Shown: positions 1-6,571 of the stretch, in pieces
Numbering within the stretch: the stretch's first letter is position 1
Layout: every line of letters begins with the position of its first letter
Source: Betaproteobacteria bacterium
GTDB lineage: Bacteria > Pseudomonadota > Gammaproteobacteria > Burkholderiales > Rhodocyclaceae
Direction of reading: 5' to 3'
Length of the DNA: 64,000 nucleotides
Assembly (NCBI GenBank): GCA_016709965.1
Contig: JADJLT010000001.1
Coordinates: 2,252,037 to 2,316,036, forward strand
Notes under the pieces: generated by a model
The model's database searches: none
What the model saw: only the letters and a program-made list of their open reading frames with translations
Told to the model about the DNA's origin: nothing
Made by a program: the position numbers and the translations under genes

Positions 1-1
1 T

Positions 2-370
2 TTCGCCCACCTGATGATCGCGCTGTGCCGTGCAGTCAATATCCCGGCGCGTTTTGCTTCCGGTACCGACTATGGGGCCGATCCAGCGCTTGGGCCATCT
101 GATTTTCAAGCTTACGTCGAGGTCTATCTGGGCGATCGTTGGTACATCTTCGATCCCTCCGGCGAGGCCGTACCGATGGGCTTTGTGCGCTTTGGTACAG
201 GTCGCGACGCCGCCGACGTGGCTTTCGCTACTATTTTTGGCGGGGCTAGGTCGCGTGCTCCAATCATACGCGCCGTGGCCATTGAGGATTTGGCGCGCGG
301 CATGGTCATTCCGTATCTCACCAACCAGGCGCTGTCGACAGATGGCATACGGGAAGTGAGCTTGTCGTGA
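2..370 (+). CDS. Transglutaminase-like protein, C-terminal part (5' end outside window)
   Basis: The frame is open from base 2 and ends at the TGA at 368-370. The text FAHLMIALCR followed by NIPARF and later VEVYLGDRWYIFDPSG is the C-terminal half of the bacterial transglutaminase-like (COG1305) fold. In the family these segments hold the region after the catalytic Cys and the His-Asp part of the triad. The segment usually read as DFHAW is DFQAY here, so the catalytic His appears to be Gln, while the Asp of FDPSG is kept. The Cys lies outside the window. Family membership is well supported; enzymatic activity is doubtful. Confidence 0.75.
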   Translation, partial: FAHLMIALCRAVNIPARFASGTDYGADPALGPSDFQAYVEVYLGDRWYIFDPSGEAVPMGFVRFGTGRDAADVAFATIFGGARSRAPIIRAVAIEDLARGMVIPYLTNQALSTDGIREVSLS

Positions 371-433
371 GAAATGAAGTACCGCTTGGTGAGTAGGTTT
401 AAGCAACCCGATGTCTAGAAAAGGAAGATAGTC

Positions 434-925
434 ATGACCCGTTACCGTACTTTGTTTTCCACTGTGCTTCTCGCCTCCTGTCTGACCGGATTCGCCGTGC
501 CGGCCATTGCCGCGCCCTATGAATGCTGGCCCAAGGGAGATCACGGCAGCTTTTACGAGCACCGTGGTGAGCGGCTGGAGCGTCATCACAACAAGGTGCT
601 TGAGGCCCTGAAGCTGTCGCCGGATCAGGATGGTGCGTGGAAGAAATTCGTCGCCGCCGAGAGTCCCATGGTGAAGAACCGAAACGATCCGAAGTCGGAA
701 GCCTGGGCAAAGCTGAGCTCTCCCGAGCGGGCCGACATGATGCTGGAACGGATGAAGGATAACCAGGCTCGCATGGTTGAACGTGTTGCCGCGCTCAAGG
801 AGTTTTATGCGGTGCTGACGCCAGAACAGAAGGTGACATTCGACGAACTTTATGCCGGTTCAAGGCGCGGAATTCATCGCAAGCACGGCCATCGTACGGG
901 CATGGATAAAGGCGCGGCCAAGTAG
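434..925 (+). CDS. Spy/CpxP-like periplasmic LTXXQ protein
   Basis: 163 residues with an N-terminal signal peptide (hydrophobic core TVLLASCLTGFAV, probable cleavage after AIA). The mature part is charged and helical and carries two LTXXQ-type motifs, LKLSPDQDGAW near residue 58 and LTPEQKVTFDELY near residue 130. This is the pattern of Spy/CpxP-type periplasmic chaperones or stress sensors. A good Shine-Dalgarno (aaggaag) precedes the ATG. It stands alone between the transglutaminase-like gene and the phasin. The specific role is not deducible. Confidence 0.75.
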   Translation: MTRYRTLFSTVLLASCLTGFAVPAIAAPYECWPKGDHGSFYEHRGERLERHHNKVLEALKLSPDQDGAWKKFVAAESPMVKNRNDPKSEAWAKLSSPERADMMLERMKDNQARMVERVAALKEFYAVLTPEQKVTFDELYAGSRRGIHRKHGHRTGMDKGAAK

Positions 926-1001
926 ACCCCGCGCTGCTTTAGCATTCAGCCACGCCGAAGCGCTTGTGCTGCCTTGAAACGAAGATCTGCGCGTCAGCAG
1001 G

Positions 1002-1038
1002 TTTTCGTTTTTGGCACTTATTTCCGGTTGACCGTGGC
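1002..1038 (+). repeat. GGTTGACCG-box, copy 1
   Basis: T-rich tract (ttttcgtttttggc) followed by TTTCCGGTTGACCGTGGC; exact 9-mer at 1026-1034. Intergenic. Confidence 0.8.
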
Positions 1039-1130
1039 GGTGGATAAATCAGGCTGACTGTTGACCGAGCAGCAGTTCGCCATGCTATAAAAGCGGCTGA
1101 TTCTCGCAATGAAAATGAAGGTTTTTTAAG

Positions 1131-1166
1131 GTTTCAATTTTTCTGTTTTTTTCCTGTTGACCGCGG
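1131..1166 (+). repeat. GGTTGACCG-box, copy 2 (variant)
   Basis: T-rich tract then TTTTTCCTGTTGACCGCGG; one core mismatch (TGTTGACCG, 1155-1163). The upstream tract (tttcaatttttctg) closely resembles the inverted copy at 13060-13098. Confidence 0.7.
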
Positions 1167-1210
1167 AAGATGGGCCACGAACTCAAACCGTAAAATTCAG
1201 GATCAAATAA

Positions 1211-1230
1211 AATTGTTGCAGTGCACAATT
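1211..1230. promoter_or_regulatory. Probable PhaR-type operator upstream of phasin
   Basis: AATTGTTGCAGTGCACAATT is an imperfect palindrome (outer arms AATTGT/ACAATT) placed just before the -10-like TATACT. TGC-rich elements of this kind upstream of phasin genes bind the PHB-responsive repressor PhaR in other PHB producers. Assignment to PhaR is inference; an almost identical element sits at 1956-1973. Confidence 0.55.
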
Positions 1231-1246
1231 TTTCGAATTTGTGCGC

Positions 1247-1252
1247 TATACT
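1247..1252 (+). promoter_or_regulatory. -10-like hexamer of phasin promoter
   Basis: TATACT, 40 bases upstream of the phasin ATG and 16 bases after the operator. No good -35 hexamer is seen at the right spacing, so the promoter call is tentative. Confidence 0.4.
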
Positions 1253-1292
1253 CAGTACCGAACACACCGACAACCTTATCCAGGAGACATCC

Positions 1293-1808
1293 ATGTCTAT
1301 CAATACCGAACAATTCACCGCCGCCAACAAAGCAACCGTTGACTCCCTGCTGTCTGTTGCCAATACCGCCCTGGCTTCTGCCGAGCGCATCGCTGCACTG
1401 AATCTGAATACCGCCCGTGCCGCTCTGGAAGATACCGTTTCCGGCGTCAAGTCGGTCATGGATGCCAAGGATCCGAAGGCTGCCCTGGCTGCTCAAACCG
1501 CCCTGGCTCAGCCGGCTGTCGAGAAGGCTGTTGCTTACTCGCGTTCGGTGTACGAAATCACCGCCCAGACCCAGCAAGAACTGGCCAAGATGGTTGAAGC
1601 CCAGTTCGGCGACTTCAAGAAGTCGATGGCTGGTATGGTCGAAATGGCCACCAAGTCTGCTCCGGCTGGTTCTGAAGGTGCTGTTGCCGCGATTCAGAGC
1701 GCAATTGCTGCTGCCAATTCCGCTTTTGGCAACATGAACACCGTCGCCAAGCAATTCGCTGACGCTGCTCAAGCCAACATGGCTGCCGTGACCAAGAAGT
1801 CCAAGTAA
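1293..1808 (+). CDS. phaP: Phasin family PHB granule-associated protein
   Basis: 171 residues from the ATG at 1293, chosen because caggaga lies just upstream; an earlier in-frame ATG at 1221 would put the operator and promoter inside the gene. The protein is Ala/Lys-rich, nearly all amphipathic helix, with the phasin pattern FTAANKATVDSLLSVANTA at the start, EITAQTQQELAKMVEAQ near residue 90 and a lysine-rich end (VTKKSK). Phasins coat polyhydroxybutyrate granules in the cytoplasm. It is monocistronic, with its own operator and terminator. A phaM-like gene lies 25 kb away. Confidence 0.92.
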   Translation: MSINTEQFTAANKATVDSLLSVANTALASAERIAALNLNTARAALEDTVSGVKSVMDAKDPKAALAAQTALAQPAVEKAVAYSRSVYEITAQTQQELAKMVEAQFGDFKKSMAGMVEMATKSAPAGSEGAVAAIQSAIAAANSAFGNMNTVAKQFADAAQANMAAVTKKSK

Positions 1809-1830
1809 TTTTTCGGTCCTCCGAAACAAA

Positions 1831-1859
1831 AAGCTCCGCGTAATCCGCGGAGCTTTTTT
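1831..1859 (+). terminator. Rho-independent terminator of phasin
   Basis: 10-bp stem AAGCTCCGCG / CGCGGAGCTT (1831-1840, 1846-1855) with a 5-base loop and a T-run, 23 bases after the phasin stop. Confidence 0.9.
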
Positions 1860-1955
1860 ATTTCCAGCCTATATTTGTCTAATTGATTGTTCAGGCAGTG
1901 CAGCAACGCTGCAGGTGTACTTATTAAGGATAAGGTAACAATTCGATACAAAAAT

Positions 1956-1973
1956 ATTGTTGCGGCGCACAAT
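1956..1973. promoter_or_regulatory. Second phasin-type operator, no gene attached
   Basis: ATTGTTGCGGCGCACAAT matches the element before phasin (ATTGTTGCAGTGCACAAT) at 16 of 18 positions. It is followed by gagataattgg but no coding frame. Confidence 0.45.
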
Positions 1974-2025
1974 GTTTTTGGAGATAATTGGGCTGTCTCC
2001 TCCATCTCCTCCAGGAAGTGGATTC

Positions 2026-2051
2026 AAGCCCGCCTAGCGCGGGCTTTTTTT
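2026..2051 (+). terminator. Rho-independent terminator
   Basis: Stem AAGCCCGC / GCGGGCTT (2026-2033, 2039-2046), loop CTAGC, seven T residues. It ends whatever is transcribed from about 1975. Confidence 0.85.
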
Positions 2052-2181
2052 CTTGATCCAGTCAACCGCTCTTTGCTTCGATCCAGTCTCGTTCGCTGTT
2101 TGGGACGCATTGGTGGTATTAGCTGCTTAAAAAGCGGTTATGCTGATGCGATTACTGGTCAAGCTACAGAAAGGAATCCTG

Positions 2182-2430
2182 ATGAACACTGCAAAGGTTC
2201 TCGAACACCTTAAGAAACACGGCCAACTGCTCGATTTTGATATTGCCGAGGCAACCAATATTTCGCTGGATGAAGTCCGGGTTTCCCTGTCTGAACTATC
2301 TGCGCGCGGCGATATCTCACGCTGTACGTTTACCAGTTACGTTAAAGGCAAGGCGATAGAAGGTTTTCAGTGTCGCCTCTCCGGGTATATTCCACGTCCG
2401 GCTCCAGGCCGGAAGCCTGGCGTAAAGTAA
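2182..2430 (+). CDS. Small winged-helix-like DNA-binding protein
   Basis: 82 residues, ATG preceded by aaagga. The first 60 residues (VLEHLKKHGQLLDFDIAEA, then ISLDEVRVSLSELSARGDI) have the helix-turn-helix plus wing pattern of short winged-helix regulators of the FaeA/ArcR-like kind: a first helix, a recognition helix starting at ISLDEV, and a short strand pair at ISRCTFTSY. The C-terminus is basic (RPAPGRKPGVK). No target is evident. It is followed at once by the long hairpin at 2470-2527. Function is inferred from pattern only. Confidence 0.6.
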   Translation: MNTAKVLEHLKKHGQLLDFDIAEATNISLDEVRVSLSELSARGDISRCTFTSYVKGKAIEGFQCRLSGYIPRPAPGRKPGVK

Positions 2431-2469
2431 AACCAGCGGGGTCGAATCGTCGACCCGGTTGTCGCCCCC

Positions 2470-2527
2470 TTCTGTGGCGCGAGTAAAGGTGCCATCTTCT
2501 GATGGCACCTTTACTCGCGCCACAGAA
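2470..2527. repeat. Perfect 27-bp inverted repeat (hairpin)
   Basis: Left arm 2470-2496 and right arm 2501-2527 are exact reverse complements around a TTCT loop; the arms contain CGCGAGTAAAGGTGCCATC. There is no T-run, so it is not a classical terminator. It sits between two small genes and 38 bases before the second one's start. Confidence 0.95.
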
Positions 2528-2555
2528 ACGGTAAAGAAGTTCGCCGACTCACATG

Positions 2556-2602
2556 GAGAATCGAATGTCGGAAGAAGAAATAGAGAATCCAATGTCGGAA
2601 GA
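2556..2602 (+). repeat. 27-base tandem duplication of a gene start
   Basis: GAGAATCGAATGTCGGAAGA (2556-2575) recurs as GAGAATCCAATGTCGGAAGA (2583-2602), differing at one base. The period is 27, so the copies are in frame, and each brings a GAGAA element and an ATG. Confidence 0.9.
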
Positions 2603-2789
2603 GGATCTCGATGCAAAAGCCGATCAGATGCTGGATGCCGCCTTGGGCGGTCTGACGCCTCACGAGGCGCTGGTGCAGGCATCGTTGGCCGATTCAGCCA
2701 ATGTTGCGGAACGTACTGCGGCCAATGAAAAAAATCGGGAGCGCGCCTTGAAGCTGCTGGCAGCCCTGGAAAAGGCGCTGGACAAATAG
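2565..2789 (+). CDS. Small acidic helical protein of unknown function
   Basis: 74 residues if started at ATG 2565, which has ggag eight bases upstream. ATG 2592 would give 65 residues and has the same duplicated leader. The sequence is acidic at the N-terminus (MSEEEIENPMSEED), helical throughout, and ends in a basic/leucine helix (ERALKLLAALEKALDK). No family is recognised. It lies downstream of the long hairpin and convergent with the gene at 2798-3154. Confidence 0.55.
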   Translation: MSEEEIENPMSEEDLDAKADQMLDAALGGLTPHEALVQASLADSANVAERTAANEKNRERALKLLAALEKALDK

Positions 2790-2797
2790 TTCTGCGC

Positions 2798-3154
2798 TTA
2801 GCTGTTTCTCAGGCGAACGATAGGCGGCACGAATTTGACGGAGAATTTCCAGCCGTCTGCCGTTGCCTTGAGAATCAGCGACTTTGACTTGGCTCCCTCT
2901 TCAAAAGCCGGTTCTTCGCCGAGAAGCTCCAGCGCGCCAATGCCTTTGATGACACAGGCGCCAGGCAGCGTGACGAAGGCCGCTTCGGATGCAACCAGGA
3001 CGAACTGTCCTTCTTTTGACTCCGAGCACGCCAGTCCCCGAGGTATGCTGGACGGTGCCTCCTTCCAGCTCTGCCGCAGTTTGTCCAATGCAGCATTCAA
3101 TTCGTCGGTTATTTTGACTGCCAGCGTGACTTCACGGGATTTTGCGTTGCCCAT
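2798..3154 (-). CDS. Conserved hypothetical protein
   Basis: 118 residues; the ATG at 3154 is preceded by AAGGAG, so longer in-frame extensions are rejected. There is no signal peptide or membrane segment. The first 35 residues (EVTLAVKITDELNAALDKLRQ) look helical, then alternating strand-like hydrophobics. The tail FSVKFVPPIVRLRNS is basic. I do not recognise the family. It ends 9 bases from the convergent small acidic gene. Confidence 0.55.
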   Translation of the reverse strand: MGNAKSREVTLAVKITDELNAALDKLRQSWKEAPSSIPRGLACSESKEGQFVLVASEAAFVTLPGACVIKGIGALELLGEEPAFEEGAKSKSLILKATADGWKFSVKFVPPIVRLRNS

Positions 3155-3233
3155 CTTTACTCCTTGGTGGAATGAATGGCCCGGTCGGGGCTTTGCAAAA
3201 AAATGCCAAGTATCGACGCCTGCCGCGTCTCTC

Positions 3234-3656
3234 TCAGAGCCCGGAAAAACAATACTCACCGCCCAATGCCAGCAAGAGCGGCAAGTAGGGCAGCGTGACG
3301 GTCGGGCGGCAAGCGCTGCCGGCATAGCCGGCCAATAGTCGCAGCAATCCCGGGCGCTTGAGCAACCATGCCGAGTGAAGTTGCATGGCTTCCATGTCTT
3401 GTGGCGCTTGCCTGAGCAGAGTCTCAATGCGTAGCAGGCGCTCGCCCAGTCTGGCTTGATAGGTCTTGAAGACGCCTTCCTGCAGCCAGCACAGTGCGAT
3501 GCCGAACGCTATCCATCGCAGCGGGAGGCCGAATACCAGACCGCTCAGACACAAAACGATGCTGGTCAATTTGATGACTAGCGCGAACTTTTCGTACTGC
3601 TCATGGTTATTCTGCAGGGTCTGCCATTCCTGTCCAAGTTGTGTGTGCTGGTCCAT
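3234..3656 (-). CDS. Small membrane protein of unknown function
   Basis: 140 residues from ATG 3656 (MDQHTQLGQEW); a GTG at 3710 would add 18 residues, and neither start has a strong Shine-Dalgarno. A soluble N-terminal helix (EWQTLQNNHEQYEKFALVIK) leads into two adjoining membrane segments around residues 28-62 (LTSIVLCLSGLVFGLPL, WIAFGIALCWL). An amphipathic helix and a hydrophobic C-terminal segment (LPYLPLLLALGG) follow. It resembles small inner-membrane proteins of unknown role. Confidence 0.5.
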   Translation of the reverse strand: MDQHTQLGQEWQTLQNNHEQYEKFALVIKLTSIVLCLSGLVFGLPLRWIAFGIALCWLQEGVFKTYQARLGERLLRIETLLRQAPQDMEAMQLHSAWLLKRPGLLRLLAGYAGSACRPTVTLPYLPLLLALGGEYCFSGL

Positions 3657-4024
3657 GTTTGATGTCTGTTTAACGGGAAGTGTATCGGTGATGGAAGGTG
3701 GTTCGTCCACGGCAGTTCGACGCTGCGGGCGTTGAATGGGCAGCCTTGAACAATGTTCCCGTCAATACTGCACGCTTTTTCCGCCACCATACCCTGAAAG
3801 TCAGTCACGGATATTCGTTCACCTGATTTTGGCGTGAATTATTGGCAATCTGCCTTCGTTTATTCGAGCGGCTAGTCGCTTCGAGCTGGCCATGACGAAG
3901 TGCAGTCTGATCGTGCCCCAAATGACCCTTCGGCTTTTTCGAAGTGATGCTTATGGCGAATCGGTGGCGCTACATTCCCTTGCTTTCTACAATGGGCGCC
4001 TGATCATTTATCGCTCTTCCTCCC
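3657..4024. other. Intergenic region upstream of terC
   Basis: Divergent promoter space between the membrane protein and terC. A small inverted repeat surrounds the gagcggctagtcgct stretch near 3868-3886. I checked for the manganese (yybP-ykoY) riboswitch often found before terC genes and do not see its conserved core. Confidence 0.4.
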
Positions 4025-4783
4025 ATGCTCGAGTTCCTGCTCTCGCCCGAAATCTGGATCGCTTTCTTCACGCTGACTGCGCTGGAGCTGGTGCTTGGTA
4101 TCGACAACATTATTTTCATTTCCATCCTGGTCGACAAGTTGCCCAGGGAGAAGCAGGAGATGGCGCGCCGGATCGGCCTTTTTCTCGCGATGTTCATGCG
4201 GATCGGCTTGCTGTTGGTGCTGTCATGGATCGTTGGCTTGACCGAGCCGGTGCTGACCCTGTTTGACTATGGCATTTCGGGCCGTGACATGATTTTGATT
4301 GCTGGCGGTCTCTTCCTGATCTGGAAGAGTACCGGAGAGGTTCACCAGTTGCTCGAAGGCGAGGAGGGCGAGGCTTCCAGCAAGGTGGCATCAAGTTTCG
4401 TTGGCGTCATAGCCCAGATCATTGTCATCGATCTGGTTTTTTCACTGGACTCCATTATCACTGCCATCGGTATGGTCAGTCAGGTTGGCGTGATGATTGC
4501 CGCCGTCGTCGCTTCGGTTGGCTTGATGATGCTGTTCGCACGATCAATTGGCGAATTCGTCTCGAATCACCCGACGATCAAGATGCTTGCCTTGTCATTC
4601 CTCGTCGTCGTCGGCGTGGTGTTGATTGCCGATGGTTTCGGCCACCATGTGCCGAAAGGTTACATCTACTTTGCCATGGCTTTCTCGGTAGGCGTCGAGA
4701 TGCTGAACATTCGCATGCGCAAGAAGAGTATCAAGCCGGTTGATTTGCGCGAGCCCTACGCCCGCGAATTTGGATCGGACTGA
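4025..4783 (+). CDS. TerC family integral membrane protein
   Basis: 252 residues, about seven membrane helices. It has the two TerC signatures: ALELVLGIDNIIFISIL near residue 20 and VIDLVFSLDSIITAIG near residue 140, each placing acidic residues inside a helix. A charged loop (LLEGEEGEAS) lies in the middle. TerC/Alx-type proteins act in metal-ion (manganese, tellurite stress) homeostasis in the inner membrane. The protein is full length. It ends 5 bases from the convergent DUF1439 gene. Confidence 0.88.
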   Translation: MLEFLLSPEIWIAFFTLTALELVLGIDNIIFISILVDKLPREKQEMARRIGLFLAMFMRIGLLLVLSWIVGLTEPVLTLFDYGISGRDMILIAGGLFLIWKSTGEVHQLLEGEEGEASSKVASSFVGVIAQIIVIDLVFSLDSIITAIGMVSQVGVMIAAVVASVGLMMLFARSIGEFVSNHPTIKMLALSFLVVVGVVLIADGFGHHVPKGYIYFAMAFSVGVEMLNIRMRKKSIKPVDLREPYAREFGSD

Positions 4784-4788
4784 TTTCT

Positions 4789-5340
4789 TCAGACGGGCGA
4801 CAGGATGGCGGCAACGCGGCCCGGTTCGATGCGGATCGAGCGGAGGAGCCAGCGGGCCGCCTGTTCCTGGGCGGTGCCATTTTCGCGCAGAACATAGACA
4901 GGCTTGGCGCGAAAGTACGAAGTCATCAATTGGGTGATGGCTTGCCGGGCCATCGGTTCGGTTTCCCGCGAAATGGCTTGTGACTGCACCGAGTGGGCGA
5001 CTGGATTGTCCAGAAAGAAGGCCTTCGTATGGTCGTCGTAGCGCAACCCCGATGTGCCTTCGACTAATACCGGCACCGGCGGATTGCCGAGCAGCGAAAT
5101 ATTGATGTGAGCGGATAGTGCCGCCCGCCCTTCCGGGGTACCCAGCGTGATCCTGGGGGGCTCGATGAAGGAGACAATTACCAGGCCGTTGCCGTAGCTT
5201 TTCTGCATAGTGCCGCTTTTCTCGACCTGCGTTTGAATATCCGCTTCCGAGAAATAGATTTCACGCTCAAGAAAACCGGCGCTCCAGGCGAGGCTGCTTA
5301 GCAACAAAGATAGCGCTAAAAATGCAGATTTAAGTTTCAT
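4789..5340 (-). CDS. DUF1439 (YceB-like) exported protein
   Basis: 183 residues with a signal peptide (LALSLLLSSLAWSAG). No lipobox cysteine is present, unlike E. coli YceB. The segment YFSEADIQTQVEKS followed by LTPEG-like and VLVEGTSGLRYDDHTKAFFLDNP resembles DUF1439, a lipid-binding-like beta fold of unknown function in the envelope. It lies 21 bases downstream of the AraC-type regulator in the same orientation and may be its co-transcribed partner. Confidence 0.65.
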   Translation of the reverse strand: MKLKSAFLALSLLLSSLAWSAGFLEREIYFSEADIQTQVEKSGTMQKSYGNGLVIVSFIEPPRITLGTPEGRAALSAHINISLLGNPPVPVLVEGTSGLRYDDHTKAFFLDNPVAHSVQSQAISRETEPMARQAITQLMTSYFRAKPVYVLRENGTAQEQAARWLLRSIRIEPGRVAAILSPV

Positions 5341-5361
5341 CGTCGATATCCTTCAATTCGA

Positions 5362-6432
5362 TCAGGCAGATTTTCCTGCCCATTTTTGTCGATAGTGTAG
5401 CGGTGCCATGCCTGTCCAATCTACAAAGGCCCGATAAAAGGCCGAGGTGTCGGCGTAGCCGAGGTCGGCAGCGACTTTGGCGATGGAATCCTTGGTCTTG
5501 GTGAGGCGGGATAGTGCCATGTCGCGGCGCAGGGCGTCCTTGATGCCGCGGAAACTGGAGCCTTCTTCTTCCAGTCGGCGGTGGATGGTGCGCGGGGAAA
5601 GATGGATGCGGCCGGCTATGTCATCGAGACTGAGCGTGTCGGGCAATGCGGCCCGTAGCAAATCACGGACACGAATGACCATTTCCCGGTCGCGCCGGTA
5701 AAGCGTGGTGATCTTGCCGGGAGCGCCTTCGAGGAAAGCGGCGAGGGCGGCTTCATCGCGCCGTATGGGCAAGTCGAGCAGATTTGCGTTGAAGCTGGCA
5801 ATCAGCGTCCCGGTACCGTTGGCAACTGTCGGCGCGAAGCGCGAGTCCTCGGTGAAGATCAGCGGGTAGTCGGCAAAGTGAAGGGGCTTTGGATAGGGGA
5901 AAATGACGCTGTCCAAGCCGATGCCGCGTCCGGCCAGCCAGCTTGAAAGACCGTGCAGCAGGCGAAGTAGCCATTCGAAGGCGAAGACACGCCCAAGGTC
6001 GTCAGGCTTGTCGGCAAGTTTGCGCGTTTCGGCGATGACTAGTTCGGCGCGACCTTGCGAACGGCGGACGCTGACGGCTAGATCGGGCAGAACAATACGC
6101 AAAAATCGGCTGGCGCGCATCAATGCGTCAGCCAGTGTGGGCGCGCTCAGGCAGCCTCGGCACATGAACTCAAAACTGCCAACGCGCATGGGCTGGGCGA
6201 AAAGACCGAAGCCTTCGTCGTCCAGTTCGTGGTTGAGCCGGTTGTAGAGAGCAGCATAGCGTTCGATGGGGATTCGGCTGGCGGTGTCTGCAATATCAAT
6301 CCCGGTCGCCTGTAGAAGTGGTAGCGGGTCAATTCGTCGTCGATTGAGGCCGGACAGCATTCCGACAACAAAGCCCATTGCAACAGTGGCTTGTGTGCCT
6401 AAGGTTGAATCTGTATTGGTGCGATGCAGCAT
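5362..6432 (-). CDS. AraC family regulator with arabinose-binding-like N-domain
   Basis: 356 residues from ATG 6432 (MLHRTN). Residues 20-210 match the AraC arabinose-binding-like domain (PF12625 type; IPIERYAALYNRLNHELDDEGFGLF, FMCRGCLSAPTLADALMRASRFLRI). The last 100 residues are a double helix-turn-helix (LSLDDIAGRIHLSPRTIHRRL; SIAKVAADLGYADTSAFYRAFVDWTG). It is divergent from icmF with a GGTTGACCG-box between them. That arrangement suggests it controls icmF or short-chain acyl-CoA metabolism, which is inference. Confidence 0.85.
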   Translation of the reverse strand: MLHRTNTDSTLGTQATVAMGFVVGMLSGLNRRRIDPLPLLQATGIDIADTASRIPIERYAALYNRLNHELDDEGFGLFAQPMRVGSFEFMCRGCLSAPTLADALMRASRFLRIVLPDLAVSVRRSQGRAELVIAETRKLADKPDDLGRVFAFEWLLRLLHGLSSWLAGRGIGLDSVIFPYPKPLHFADYPLIFTEDSRFAPTVANGTGTLIASFNANLLDLPIRRDEAALAAFLEGAPGKITTLYRRDREMVIRVRDLLRAALPDTLSLDDIAGRIHLSPRTIHRRLEEEGSSFRGIKDALRRDMALSRLTKTKDSIAKVAADLGYADTSAFYRAFVDWTGMAPLHYRQKWAGKSA

Positions 6433-6461
6433 TTTGCTCGATTTTTCCGGTTGACCGTAGC
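6431..6461 (+). repeat. GGTTGACCG-box, copy 3
   Basis: attttgctcgATTTTTCCGGTTGACCGTAG; exact core 6449-6457. It lies in the araC/icmF divergent region, its left end touching the araC start codon. Confidence 0.8.
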
Positions 6462-6571
6462 ACTCTATCATCTTGGCGGAATTTGCACGATTGTCGTCGT
6501 TCTCGGCAATGGTCAGACCAATAATGCGGACTAATATGGCGCCTTCACCACTTTTCGATGAGACCGCCGAT

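Larger units (their letters stand above)
926..1292. other. Intergenic region upstream of phasin, rich in repeats
   Basis: No convincing gene. It holds two copies of the dispersed GGTTGACCG-box (1002-1038 and 1131-1166), a third core-like fragment CTGTTGACCG at 1058-1067, a phasin-type operator and a TATACT -10-like hexamer. Antisense open frames here run through the phasin in a shadow frame and were not accepted. Confidence 0.6.
1809..2181. other. Gene-free stretch with an orphan operator and a second terminator
   Basis: Apart from the phasin terminator this holds a second phasin-type operator (1956-1973) and, 50 bases on, a strong terminator (2026-2051). No reading frame between them looks coding. 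It could be a short non-coding transcript or the remains of a deleted phasin-like gene. Confidence 0.5.

Noticed and set aside
3857..4024. Manganese riboswitch upstream of terC
   Set aside because: The conserved yybP-ykoY core bases and paired arms are not present.
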